From Aureobasidium sp. EXF-3400 (Eukaryota > Ascomycota > Dothideomycetes > Dothideales > Saccotheciaceae), in the NCBI GenBank assembly GCA_024195585.1, contig SWBL01000402.1, positions 1-41,402 of the forward strand: DNA of 41,402 bases, in the 5' to 3' direction. Made by a program: the position numbers and the translations under genes. Positions 1 through 9,955 of this stretch are shown one piece after another. The notes below the pieces were generated by a model. The model had not been told where the DNA came from. It saw only the letters and a list, made by a program, of their open reading frames with translations, and did no database searches. The stretch's first letter is position 1. Every line of letters begins with the position of its first letter.

Positions 1-465
1 GCGTCTCACCAACGCCCTCATGATGAACGGCCGCAACAACGGAAAGAAGATCATGGCCGTCCGCATTGTCGCCCACGCCTTCGAGATCGTGCGTACTTTT
101 CTGAGCAGACACTTGCGGTCCCTCAGACAAGCTGACAAGTTTTACAGGTCCACATCATGACCGACCAGAACCCCATCCAGATCGCCGTTGATGCCATCGT
201 CAACTGCGGTCCCCGCGAAGACTCTACCCGTATCGGTTCCGCCGGTACTGTCCGTCGCCAGGCCGTCGATGTCTCTCCCCTCCGCCGTGTCAACCAGGCC
301 ATTGCCCTCCTGACCATTGGTGCCCGTGAGGCCGCTTTCCGCAACATCAAGTCTGTTGCCGAGTGCCTTGCTGAGGAGCTTATCAACGCCGCCAAGGGTT
401 CTTCCAACTCGTACGCCATCAAGAAGAAGGATGAGCTCGAGCGTGTCGCCAAGTCCAACAGATAA
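1..465 (+). CDS. rps5: 40S ribosomal protein uS7 (Rps5), 3' part
   Basis: C-terminal 134 residues of the small-subunit ribosomal protein uS7 (yeast Rps5), which binds the 3' domain of 18S rRNA at the mRNA exit region. The start lies outside the window. Exon codons run from base 2 to 88. A 59-nt intron (89-147, donor GTGCGT, branch CTGAC at 132-136, acceptor TTTACAG) joins in phase 0. The second exon carries the family's [16 protein letters not shown] segment and ends [14 protein letters not shown], the expected end of eukaryotic S5. Third positions are strongly C-biased, as expected for a highly expressed gene. Identification is secure from the sequence; only the 5' boundary is missing. Confidence 0.97.
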
Positions 466-1502
466 ACGTATCTCCTGGGCAGGCTGCAAGGGAGGGAGAG
501 GATTTGTTGGTTCGAAAAAAATGCAAGAGATTTTCAAAGAATGGCAAAAGCTTGTCTTTTTTTCGCTTCAGTCCTGGTTGCCGCTTTGTCAAGATCATTT
601 TTGGTCAAGCCGACCTTTCCTCTCTCTGGACGTGAGATGATCAAAATATCCCCGGGAAAAGGGTGCATCGTTCCGTGTGATCTAACAGGGCTGGGAAACA
701 TGGGCGTTCTTCTTTTCTTTCTTCTAACGATCTGGTCGCTATGCCATAGAGCTAGCCTCATGTCGAGAATGCAAAAGCAAAATTTCTTCAATTCTTTTTC
801 TCTATACCATGCTTGTTAATGTAACTCAACGTCGTCACGACCTTACAAACATACCGATAGTCGAGACTGTCACTGTCACGATCGACTTTTGATCATACAC
901 TTCTAGCCAGATGATCATCCTCCGCGCCCTGTCATTTCTCTTGACCGAACCACATGCAGTATCAGTTGCTGTTAGTGACATACTCGACACCGACCGAGTT
1001 CGTAGTTTTTCACTAGCTTCCGAATCTGTAACCTACAGCTGATTCATAGGTCATCAGCACATTCTCTATTCTTCATGTCCAGTTCTCCGCGATTCTATAT
1101 CCATATCCATCTTCCTAATTCTCCTTCGAGAGTTCTCTGAAAACTCCTCAAAATATTGCTAGACACCAACTTGCTTGCCTCGGACTCTCCTCCTTCTCAG
1201 TTGTCCGCTTGCATGTTCCTTGCTACGGATGGACTTTTGTTCTCGAACTGCGTTCTGTTCAAGCAGCTTCTCAATATATCATCGAATGGTAAAGGTAAAT
1301 GGATGTGGTGATGACGGAGGTGTCGAGTGGATGGTCTGTGCACTCATGGTTGTTGCACCAGCAACAGAGCGGATGTTTAGGCTCCCAAATCTTTCCCGCG
1401 CAAGTATACAGACAATCCATAGTCGCACAATCGAGCTTCCTCACGCTCTCCAACCCACCAAGCCTAGCCATCCAGCATCAATAATCTCAAATCACACATC
1501 TC
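466..1502. other. Gene-free stretch between rps5 and the coiled-coil gene
   Basis: It should hold the 3' UTR of rps5 and the promoter and leader of the next gene. The ORFs here are short, in conflicting frames and have no recognisable product. I see no RNA gene or repeat. Confidence 0.6.
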
Positions 1503-2827
1503 ATGGCGTCGCCTTCACGCTCAGGCGGCACAATGCACGTCGCCGTCACATCGCCGTTCAAGTTTCTTATGGGATCATCACACAGCGCTCCCGACATGTC
1601 GGTTAATGCCCTGGTCGACCGCTTCACCACCCTCGAAGTCAAGGATCGCGACGAAGACAGTGCGAAGCGCGCAGTAAGGCGACTGGAAGCTGCTCTAAGG
1701 AGAGCAGAGATGGCGCGTGAGGAGGCAGAGACCGAAGCTACAAGCTTGCGCGACGAGCTCAGGGAACAGAGAGACATGGCCGAAGAGCGTCTGCGCGAAA
1801 AGACAGACTTGCGCCAGAGACTAGACGAGTACGAGGTATGTCCTCCTCCCACTCTGATCGAAGCCACATAAACACATGACTAACCCAGCACGCGAAACAG
1901 AAAAAGTACGAAAAGGCCAAAGAGCGCTTCAAGCAGCAAAAAGTAAAACACGAGGACCAACTGCGCAAGATGCAAAAGGAATACATGGAACGCGAAAAGC
2001 TGCACTGGAGACAGCAACAACAACTGCAAGAAGAGGTTGACTGGGAGAAGAAGCTGCGCGCCGATTCAAACGACTTGATTGCCTTTTTGGAAATCGACCA
2101 TATCGTTGCTGTTCAGGCCATCAAGGACAAGCATCTCGAGCTGCTCGCAAATCAACAGCACACTGTGTCTCCGATCCAACCGCACGAAGAGTCAATCGAC
2201 GACTTTGAGATCGAGATCGACTCGCCAAAGAAACAAGAAGATGAGCCAATGCCTGAAGCAGACCACGAGCCTGCCCAAAATGACTACGCTATCGAAGACA
2301 CCCCTGAGCCAGAGGCAGAAAAAGTCCACACACAATCAACTCATACACCAATCCGCAGTCACTCCAGCACTCCAACCGCCCACGACTCGCCCCAAAACAC
2401 CGCCTCTGTTCCACCACCTCCTACAACTAATTCCAAACCCCCCACTCGTATCCCCATAAACTTCAACGACGCAGACGACCACGACGACCCAACCTCCCAC
2501 TCGGACAAAGAAAACTCCCTCCCTTCCCTACTACACGCACCACGTACACCTCTCCCCTCCTCCCGCACCGTCAGCGCACCACCCCACCATCTCAAAACTC
2601 CCATGACGGTTTCTTGCTCAACACCCGCTTTGCATCCCAACATTCCAGAGTTTTTGAACACGCCTATTGATAGGGAAGCTGCTCTGGCTGCGATTAGAGA
2701 GAGGAGGGGTAGAGCGAGGAGTAACGGTGCACAGGGGATGGCTACACCGAGACGGATGGGTAGAGATGCTTCTGCGCCGCCTGGAACTGGGGGCGTGGGG
2801 AGTCGATCTAAGAGTCGTGGGCCTTGA
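1503..2827 (+). CDS. Coiled-coil protein with disordered C-terminal half
   Basis: 423-residue protein from two exons (1503-1835 and 1889-2827) around a 53-nt intron with GTATGT donor, branch CTAAC and acceptor CCCAG; the join is in phase 0. Residues from about 30 to 210 are almost uninterrupted charged coiled coil, rich in E, R, K and Q (for example RRLEAALRRAEMAREEAE), broken by a short hydrophobic LIAFLEIDHIVAVQAI segment. The rest is acidic, then P/S/T-rich and low complexity, ending in a basic tail (RSKSRGP). The start is the first ATG of the frame (ATGGCG context). I do not recognise the family. The architecture would suit a cytoskeletal or spindle-pole scaffold, but that is inference only. 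Confidence 0.75.
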
Positions 2828-3307
2828 GTGTCTGTGAGTGGGGAGATGGAAGGGTGATTCTTGTACATGATGGCTTCCTCTTGCTTATCCTTTTGAGTAG
2901 AGGGAAGAGGCTTTTGCATTCGTTTCTCGTATGTCTTTTGGGAAAGGAGCATTCTTGGGCTTTTCTTTTTCTTTCTGGCAGCTCATGGCGTTTGGAGATC
3001 AAAAGGGGGATTGGAAGGGAGGGCTTGCCTTTGCTGTCCTTGTTGGTTGTTTTCTTCTCTGTTTTGTACTTTTCTTCAGTAATGACCTTTCGAAACGTTT
3101 GCATTATCCTTTTCAAGTCCATCTTTGCGCTGAAGGATCTCTTATACCGAAGTGAAAGGACGAAAGAGACTGCATCATCATTCGCTACAGGCTCCAGAAC
3201 TAGGTCTCCTGCTGATCTGCACTTTCCCCAGCCGTGTGTATGAGCGATGGTTTGAGAGAAGAAAGGAGATGTAAATTCTACAAGATGCATCAAAAACTAC
3301 AACGAAT
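2828..3307. other. Convergent 3' intergenic stretch
   Basis: It lies between two genes pointing at each other, so it should hold their two 3' UTRs. T-rich runs around 2930-3080 fit polyadenylation regions. No ORF in it is convincing. Confidence 0.5.
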
Positions 3308-5535
3308 CTAGATATTCGGACTCAACTGATCATGAGCAACCAACGACTCAACACTCTCAACACTAGCCTGCATGAACTTTCTCGCTTCAAGTCCAGCCCA
3401 TACCTTAATCATCGAAAGATCACCTCCTTTGAGCATATTGCCCGCACCACCAGAAGTGCCCAATTGCCTCAGAATGGGAAGAGCCCTACATAAAAACAAG
3501 TCAGCTTACCAATCCTCAAAAAGCAATGAAGATCCAATATCTACGAACCCAGAGAACAAATCCAATTCGGGATTTAGACTGCGGCCAATGCCTTCGAGGA
3601 GGAGGATACTCAGTACTACGTTGACGAAATCGCCTTCGAGACGGACGTGGTGGCCGCGGACCATGCTTAGTACTTCGTTCAAGATGTCGCCGATCTTGAT
3701 GTTTCCGAGAGCAAAAGTGCGGCTCTTGACGCCTAAGACCAGATGTTGCATGCGGAGTGCAAAGACTTCTTTATCGATGACCGCGGAGGGTTGGCGACAG
3801 CGTTCTACCATCAAGTGTCCTGCTTTGTAGCCATCAAATTCTGCGATGGACTTGAAAAGGTCAAGGAAGTTGCGGCGATTTAGACCGTTGAGTTCGGTAA
3901 CGAGACCGGTGTCGATGAAGATTAGTTGGGGACGGTAGCCTTCACGGTCGATCTCGTCCAATGTCTTGCCCCAGTCGGCCTTTGATTTCCTGTGTGGTCT
4001 CAGTCGCTCGAGAACTTCTTCAGTCACATCGGTCGATTTTTTGGGATCAATCTTTGGTCGACTGAAGAAGCTACCCTTGACATCGATCTGAGCGGGCTTG
4101 TAGAAGCGAACCATGATGTTTCCGGGGTGGAGATCTGCGTGGATGAAATTGTCGATCAGGAGCATGTGGAGGAAGGCATCAAGACCTTCGTCTGCGATTT
4201 CTTTCTGGAAAACACCACCACCATTCTGCAAGAAGTCTTCCAACGGGATACCTTGAGCGAATTCTTCAACCAGAACTTGACGAGAAGTGTATTGAGTGTA
4301 GGGGTAAGGGAACCAGGCGGTAGTTCGGTTGCGGAAGTTCTTTCTGAAGATAGTCAAGTTGGCGGCTTCAATACGGAGATCGAGTTGTAGACGCATCATC
4401 TCGCCAAACTGTTCGACCTCATCGGGGAAAGAAAGCCACTCCATAGTAGGGATCAGATTGATGACTGAGGCCATGAAGCCCATAATCTTCAAGTCTCTGC
4501 GAACAACGCGCTCAATCTTGGGATGGAGAACCTTGATTGCAACATACTGGGAGGGAGTTCTCTGTGGCGTACTCTTCAAGGTGATATCGACACCTCTCTT
4601 GAACTTCTCACGGTACGTGTCGGACACATGAGGGTCAAGATCTTCGCTAACAGCGATGTCAGGCTTTAGTCTCGCTTTGTAGACTTGTGCTATAGCGCCA
4701 ACACCCAACGGCTTCTCATCGAACTCGGCGAAAATGTCATCGAAAGACATGCCGAACGCTCGCTCGATCGTCTTCTTGGTGTGGCGTAGCGAGTGAGCAG
4801 GAGCGTTGGAGTGGAGAGCAGACATGACGGCGCACATCTGGGTGGGGAAGATGTCGGTCCTAGAGGCAGCCCATTGGCCAAGCTAGATATATGTCAGTTC
4901 AGAAATGAGCATTTCGCAAGATTGTGTTTGGATACCTTGATGAAGGCCGCACCAGCCCTCTCCATGCCGTTAACCAGGAAGGCATACCACCACAGGGTTC
5001 CTGATCTCTCGTTGTCCCTCTCAGGCTGCCTTTGACCAAACCAGATGACGGGTACTGTCACAATGACGGGGACGAAGATGAAGATCAAGTGTAGTAGTCG
5101 GAAACCAGTGGCAATGGGTTCGATAATCCAAGTGTCGAGGAACTTCCAGATGCCTCTCCGGCGAGTGCTCTCACCTCCTACCCAGCGCGGGGCCTGTTCA
5201 GCGAGTTCTTTTCTAGAAGCCTCGAGCATTTGCTGCTCGCCTGTTTTGCCATCATCGGACTCGTCGTTCTCGCTCAGTGAGACAAAAGCGGCGGGGGAGA
5301 GAGCGGCGAGGCAAAGGGTGCCACCTTTGACTGGGGGAGGCGGAGTTCGGAAGAACTGGCGGGCATTTTGGAAAAATCGAGGGCGATTGTATGTCCTGGC
5401 GGTAAATGTGAATGAGCGACCGGCGGTAGATGTGAAGGAGCGCGCGGATTGGGAGTTGAAGAAGGGCAGGGCGGTTGATTGTCTTTGGCAGGCGTGTTTC
5501 GCACAAGTGCGGCCAAAGAGCAGCGGGGCGCTCAT
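3308..5535 (-). CDS. Mitochondrial UbiB/ABC1-family atypical kinase, Cqd1/ADCK2-like
   Basis: 703-residue protein in three exons: 5535-4936, 4882-3549 and 3485-3308. The N-terminus is rich in R, S and T with few acidic residues, as in a mitochondrial presequence; a hydrophobic stretch (LIFIFVPVIVTVPVIWF) follows near residue 150. UbiB hallmarks are the KxGQ motif (K200-Q203, spanning the first splice junction), an alanine/glycine loop GVGAIAQVYKA (about 260), the VAIK lysine (about 317), HADLHPGN (about 448-455) and the DTG metal-binding triplet (about 524). A 70-residue insert separates the last two. The motif set and the WYAFLVNGMERAG segment point to the ADCK2/yeast Cqd1 branch, which influences coenzyme Q distribution and phospholipid homeostasis in the mitochondrial inner membrane. 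The second intron (3486-3548) uses a GTTCGT donor, chosen because it gives the gapless LDLFSGALPILRQLG. The frame extends upstream to 5571 only with TTG, so the ATG at 5535 is taken as start. Confidence 0.9.
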
Positions 5536-5789
5536 GTTGGTCTGACAGAGAGCAGCTATCGAGTCGGCCAAGTATCCATGTCTAATTTCTTCAGGTCAAT
5601 GTCATGATGGCTGCTATCGAGTACAAGTGTAAGTCAGTGTCCGTGTCAAAGTCAACGTCATGGCCCATCACATGCGAATCAAGTCCAGCCCGTCGGCTCG
5701 GCTTTTCGTGGCTCCCGCTCCATTCTCATCGCCAAAACATCCATCTTTCATCGATCCTTTCTCTAATTCCAGGACGAACAGCAGCCAGC

Positions 5790-6665
5790 ATGGGTAACGA
5801 CGGTGGCAGTATCCCCACGCGACGCGAGCTGGTCAAGGAGGCCGCCCGCGACCCTACCACGACCGAGATCAAGCAGTCGCAACACGAACGACAAGAATAC
5901 GCCTGGTCTACCGATCCCATCACCCGCAAGCCTCTCTCACCGCCCGTCGTCTCCGATTCAAATGGCAAATTGTTCAACAAAGAGTCCATCATCGAATATC
6001 TACTGCCCTCCGACCACGCCACAACCACAAAAGCCGATGCTGAATCGGTACTCCAAGGCTCAGTCAAGAGTCTAAAAGACGTCGTCGAGATCAAGTTTGA
6101 CATCGACACCAACGCTGCAAAGGATACCAAGAATCCATGGAAGTGCCCCGTTACTGGTGAACGTCTGGGCCCTGCCGAAAAGGCCGTCTACCTCGTTCCC
6201 TGTGGCCACGCCTTCTCTGCCACCGCCATCAAGGAGGTTTCAGGAGAGCGCTGCGTCACCTGTGACCAAGTATACGCCTCCAACGACATCATTCCTATCT
6301 TACCCACCACCCCCGAGGATATCGCTCGTCTGAGTCTGCGCGTCAAGACATTGAAAGAAAAAGGTCTCGCCCATTCCCTCAAGAAAGCTGCAAAGGAATC
6401 AAAGAAGCGCAAGAAGCGCGATGAGGTCGACGAAGCACCAGCTCTGGTCCCAGTCACCGAACAGAAAGAAGCCAACAACATCAACAACTCTTCGACCGCT
6501 GCTCTCACAGCAAAGGTCCTCCAGGAGCAAGAAGCAAAGAAGCGAAGAATGCACAACGACAATCTAAAGACTCTGTTTTCGTCTAGAGATCAGAGCAAGC
6601 CGATAGGCAAGAGTGCAGACTTCATGACAAGAGGTTATGACATTCCCGCTGGCGCAAAGAGGTGA
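5790..6665 (+). CDS. rtf2: Replication termination factor 2 (Rtf2) family protein
   Basis: 291-residue single-exon protein. It starts MGNDGGSIPTRRELVKEA, the usual Rtf2 beginning, so the ATG at 5790 is preferred over the in-frame upstream start at 5604. A first degenerate RING/U-box-like segment (DPITRKPLSPP..GKLFNKESIIEYLL, residues 42-72) lacks its usual leading Cys. The second keeps C119, C138, H140, C155 and C158 (CPVTGE..LVPCGHAFS..CVTC). A lysine-rich stretch follows, and the protein ends with the family signature SADFMTRGYDIP. Rtf2 acts in the nucleus: in fission yeast it stabilises forks at a site-specific barrier and affects splicing, and in mammals it is removed from stalled forks. 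Length and both ends match the family. Confidence 0.95.
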   Translation: MGNDGGSIPTRRELVKEAARDPTTTEIKQSQHERQEYAWSTDPITRKPLSPPVVSDSNGKLFNKESIIEYLLPSDHATTTKADAESVLQGSVKSLKDVVEIKFDIDTNAAKDTKNPWKCPVTGERLGPAEKAVYLVPCGHAFSATAIKEVSGERCVTCDQVYASNDIIPILPTTPEDIARLSLRVKTLKEKGLAHSLKKAAKESKKRKKRDEVDEAPALVPVTEQKEANNINNSSTAALTAKVLQEQEAKKRRMHNDNLKTLFSSRDQSKPIGKSADFMTRGYDIPAGAKR

Positions 6666-7353
6666 AAACTTCCTGCCTTGTCGCTGCCCTAATCTATATC
6701 AACGAACGCCACTATCGGCCTCCAGCTTGCGGTCGCCTATCTATCCGATGGCTTGGCCGAGTTGCGCAACGCGCTAGCCTTATCATCTTTGACATCCTGG
6801 TCTTCTGGAAGACCGGCATTGTGCAGGTGTAGATGGGGAAGCTTCCTTATCTTCCCTAGGCAAGGCTATCTATGGACCCCACTGCAAGCTGCGTAACAAC
6901 GTTAGCAACAGGACCCACGGGGTATCCATAGCGAGCAGTATCGGAGAATCTTCCTTTCGTGTCTTGGTACGAGACATGGTTTCGATCGATTATAGGACCA
7001 ATTGCTCCGTAATTGTCTAGTGAAATAGCAAGATACACACAAGACCACCTATGTCAATTGTTGGCCAACAGCTTGAATGCACCAAAGGCAGATCTAATGA
7101 ACGAGTCCAAGCTGTTTCTAGTGACCACGAGCATCAATCTTCCATAGCCAATGTAGAAGAGCAGCGGAATGCGCCAATATTCGCTTGAAAGATATGAACA
7201 CGGTGAATCTGAACATGCTCTAAATGTGATAAAAACTTGGGTATATTTGAATTTTCTTAAAACACCTTTCTTGCGCCCGGATATCTTCCCCTTTATATAC
7301 AATCAATACATTTCTCTCTCTCTTCTCCTGGACAACTTGAAAGCATACATCGC
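6666..7353. other. Gene-free stretch 3' of rtf2 and choline oxidase
   Basis: Convergent 3' ends flank this region. It is AT-rich towards 7200-7330 and holds only short frames without a recognisable product. Confidence 0.5.
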
Positions 7354-9035
7354 TTACAGCTTCTGTCTCTCCATACCCTTCCAGCCGTGAGCCTCAGCAA
7401 TCATCTCAGCAGCTCTCTCGCCAATAGCCAAAACAGTAAGCATAGGGTTGATAGTAGGCATCTCGGGGAAAACACCCGCATCAGCAATTCTGACTCCCTG
7501 CAGACCCTTAACCTTCAACTGATGATCCACAACCGCAAACTCATCCTTGCTCACATCACCCATCTTGGTGGTGCCAGCAGGGTGATAAACAGTGTGAGCA
7601 GCTCTGCGACCGTACTCAGACAATTGCTCGTCAGTGGTGACTTTAGGGCCGGGAGCGACTTCGCGCTTGATCCAGTCGCTGAAGGGGGCTTGTGTGGCGA
7701 TCTTTCTGGCGGCTTTGAAGCCGGCGACGATGGTGGCGGCGTCGTAGCCTTCTGGGTCGGTGAAGTAGCGGAAGTCGAGGGCGGGCTTGACGGTGGGGTC
7801 GGCGGAGGTGAGGAAGAGGCGGCCGCGGGAGCGGGGGCGGGGGATGTTGGGGGTCATGCAGAAGGCGTCGATGGGGGTGTCGTAGCCGAGACTGTTTGCG
7901 AGTGTGTTAGTTGTGTTGTGAGAAGTTCCTAGATGTAGACTTACCGAGAAGTGTTCAAGCAGAAGGGAATCTGGTAGCAGTGCATCATGATGTCTGCGTT
8001 GTCGCCGTCTCCGTTGTTCTTGTCGTGTTCCTCGCGACGGAGGAAGATACCAGCATCAGAGTCCATGGTGGTCTGGTTGATGGGGACGGGCTTGTTCAAC
8101 TCCCACATGATGATGGTCTCAGGGTGATCGAGCAAGTTCTCACCAACACCGGGCAAGTCCTTGACGACGGGAATGTTGAGCTCCTCGAGCTGCTGCTTGG
8201 GTCCAAGACCGGACAGAAGCATGAGACGGGGAGTATCGACGGCACCGGCACAGAGAATGGTCTCGGCCTTTGCGTTGAGGGTGTACTTGGAGCCATCTTG
8301 AAGAGCAACGTTGATACCAGTGACCTTGTCACCCTTGACGTTGACCTTGCTGACCCAAGCGTTGGTGAGGACGGTCAAGTTAGGTCTCTTCTCGTCACCA
8401 CGGAGGATGGGGTGAAGATAGGCAACCGAAGCACTGCTTCTGTGGCCGTTGTCGGGGTTGTAGGAGACGGAGAAGAAACCAACACCCTGTGTCAATTTGC
8501 CCTTAGACTTGATCTCCTTGTTGAAATCGTGAATGATAGGAATGTCCATGGCAGTGGAGCACGAGTCAATCCAGTCCAAGCAGAGCTGGTTGCGGTGTCT
8601 CTCGTGAACGGGCTGAGTCGAGTTTCTGATGTTGTCCAAAAGACGCATGAAGGTCTTGAAACTCCATCCCTTGCAACCCTGTGCCTCCCAACGCTTGCAG
8701 TCGTACTCGAAGGGGCGGAAGGAGATGAGGGTGTTGTGCGAAGAGCAACCTCCAAGCACCTTTGCACGAGAGTGGCGGATGTGAGAGTTGCCCATGGGCT
8801 GCTCGGTAGTACCGTAATCGTAATCGAGCTCGCCACCGAGGAGGTTCAACCAGTCCTTGAGAAGCAGGACTCTGTTGTCCATGAAATCCGAGGGACCGGC
8901 CTCGATCAACAAAACCTTCTTGTTAGGAAGGTAGTCGGACAAACGACTCGCAATAACACATCCCGCAGTGCCTCCGCCCACTATAACGAAGTCATAGTAG
9001 TTTTCTGGCGATGAAGGCAAGTGTGTAGTGGTCAT
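7354..9035 (-). CDS. Choline oxidase (GMC flavoprotein; choline to glycine betaine)
   Basis: 542 residues, two exons (9035-7945 and 7891-7354) around a 53-nt intron. Choline oxidase uses FAD and O2 to oxidise choline to betaine aldehyde and on to glycine betaine. The N-terminal dinucleotide fold is VGGGTAGC (residues 19-26). The segment GGCSSHNT puts a histidine at residue 100, matching the His99 of Arthrobacter CodA that binds FAD covalently. E306 (DHPE), H352 (MMH), H467 (TVYHPAGT) and N512 (INPM) match CodA E312, H351, H466 and N510. The DPEG..VAGFKAARKIA segment is also CodA-like. This separates it from generic GMC alcohol or glucose oxidases. It has no signal peptide and no clear C-terminal SKL (it ends RQKL), so it is cytosolic or possibly peroxisomal. 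It is divergent from betaine aldehyde dehydrogenase across a 920-bp shared promoter. Confidence 0.93.
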
Positions 9036-9955
9036 GATGGGCAGAATATATCCTCCGAAGAGTGTGGAACAAGAGAAGGTGAGATAAAGGGAAAAAAAGA
9101 AGAAACCGAAACAATCGGCTTTCAGCGGGACACCCTATATACAAGAGAAAAAGCTTTGATGCGGGTAGCTCCTCCTGCAACTGTCCATTGGATCTGTAGC
9201 TCTGCTCGGTTGTATGAGTACCTATCTGTATCGGAACTCTAAACGGCCCACCACTTCACGCAAAGTCGTCGGCGGCGCCTCTCACCGATTAATCTTGAAT
9301 CCTTGAGATCAACGGGCAGCGCTCGATTCGTGCGTTAGTCAAAAGGTTCACGGTTCACCAAGGTGCTTGCTTGCGCGTCTGAAGTTTTTCGTCGCGGACC
9401 CCTCCAGAAAGACACGCCCCGCCCTTGGCCTAGATTAGGGCTGACTCGACCCGTGTGATTCGCTGGGATTTGGAAGTTGTTGCTATAAGAACGAAGAGGA
9501 GGTGATTTTGTTGCCAGAAAAGGCTTGTGTTTCCCTGAAAGTGTCAATGATCGTAAACGAGTTGAGCTATCAGTTGCTCACGCGTGCGGGAGCGATTGGC
9601 ACAAACTATTCCACGCTTCTGCGGAGTAAGCAGTCTGATTGTTGGCGTGTTCTCGATGGTGTGCTCGAGATTTAGAACATTGATGCTATTGCGAAGGCGA
9701 TTGTTGTCAACGAAAAAGCTAGCTTAGGAGCTCGCTCCCTCGACCGAGTATTGAACGTCTCAGCGCCCTCCCCGCCTCCTCCCACGTCAAGTGTCGTTTT
9801 AAAAAGTAGTCTGTGCCTTATCAGCAAGGTGTCGGCGATATTTTTATCGCCTCTAGCAAACATCTGGAATCTCATCGCCATCAAAGAAAGACCTTTCTCA
9901 TCCGCTGTAACCGATCAAATTGAGACAGAAGAAAATTCATCTTCAACGATTCATC
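9036..9955. promoter_or_regulatory. Shared divergent promoter of the choline/betaine pair
   Basis: 920 bp separate the two start codons. A TATATA run at 9136-9141 lies about 100 bp upstream of the choline oxidase ATG. A CCCCT stress-response-like element is at 9399-9403 and a GC-rich CreA-like CCCCGC nearby at 9416-9421. On the dehydrogenase side are a TGATAAG element (minus strand, 9817-9823) and a palindrome of GATA cores (9834-9851). These are motif matches only; factor binding is inferred. Confidence 0.45.
9834..9851. repeat. Perfect inverted repeat with GATA cores
   Basis: GGCGATA, then TTTT, then TATCGCC: 7-bp arms around a 4-nt spacer, 105 bp upstream of the dehydrogenase ATG. The base after GATA is T, so it is not a canonical HGATAR site. 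A canonical one lies 10 bp away at 9817-9823. Confidence 0.6.

Noticed and set aside
3486..3509. 24-nt intron with donor GTAAGC in the Cqd1-like gene
   Set aside because: The donor overlaps the branch-point sequence and the length is too short for splicing. The GTTCGT donor at 3548 gives a better family match.
7911..9014. 367-codon open frame on the plus strand
   Set aside because: It is antisense to the choline oxidase exon, whose catalytic motifs are intact. The long antisense frame is a by-product of codon bias (many L, V, G and D residues, no domain).
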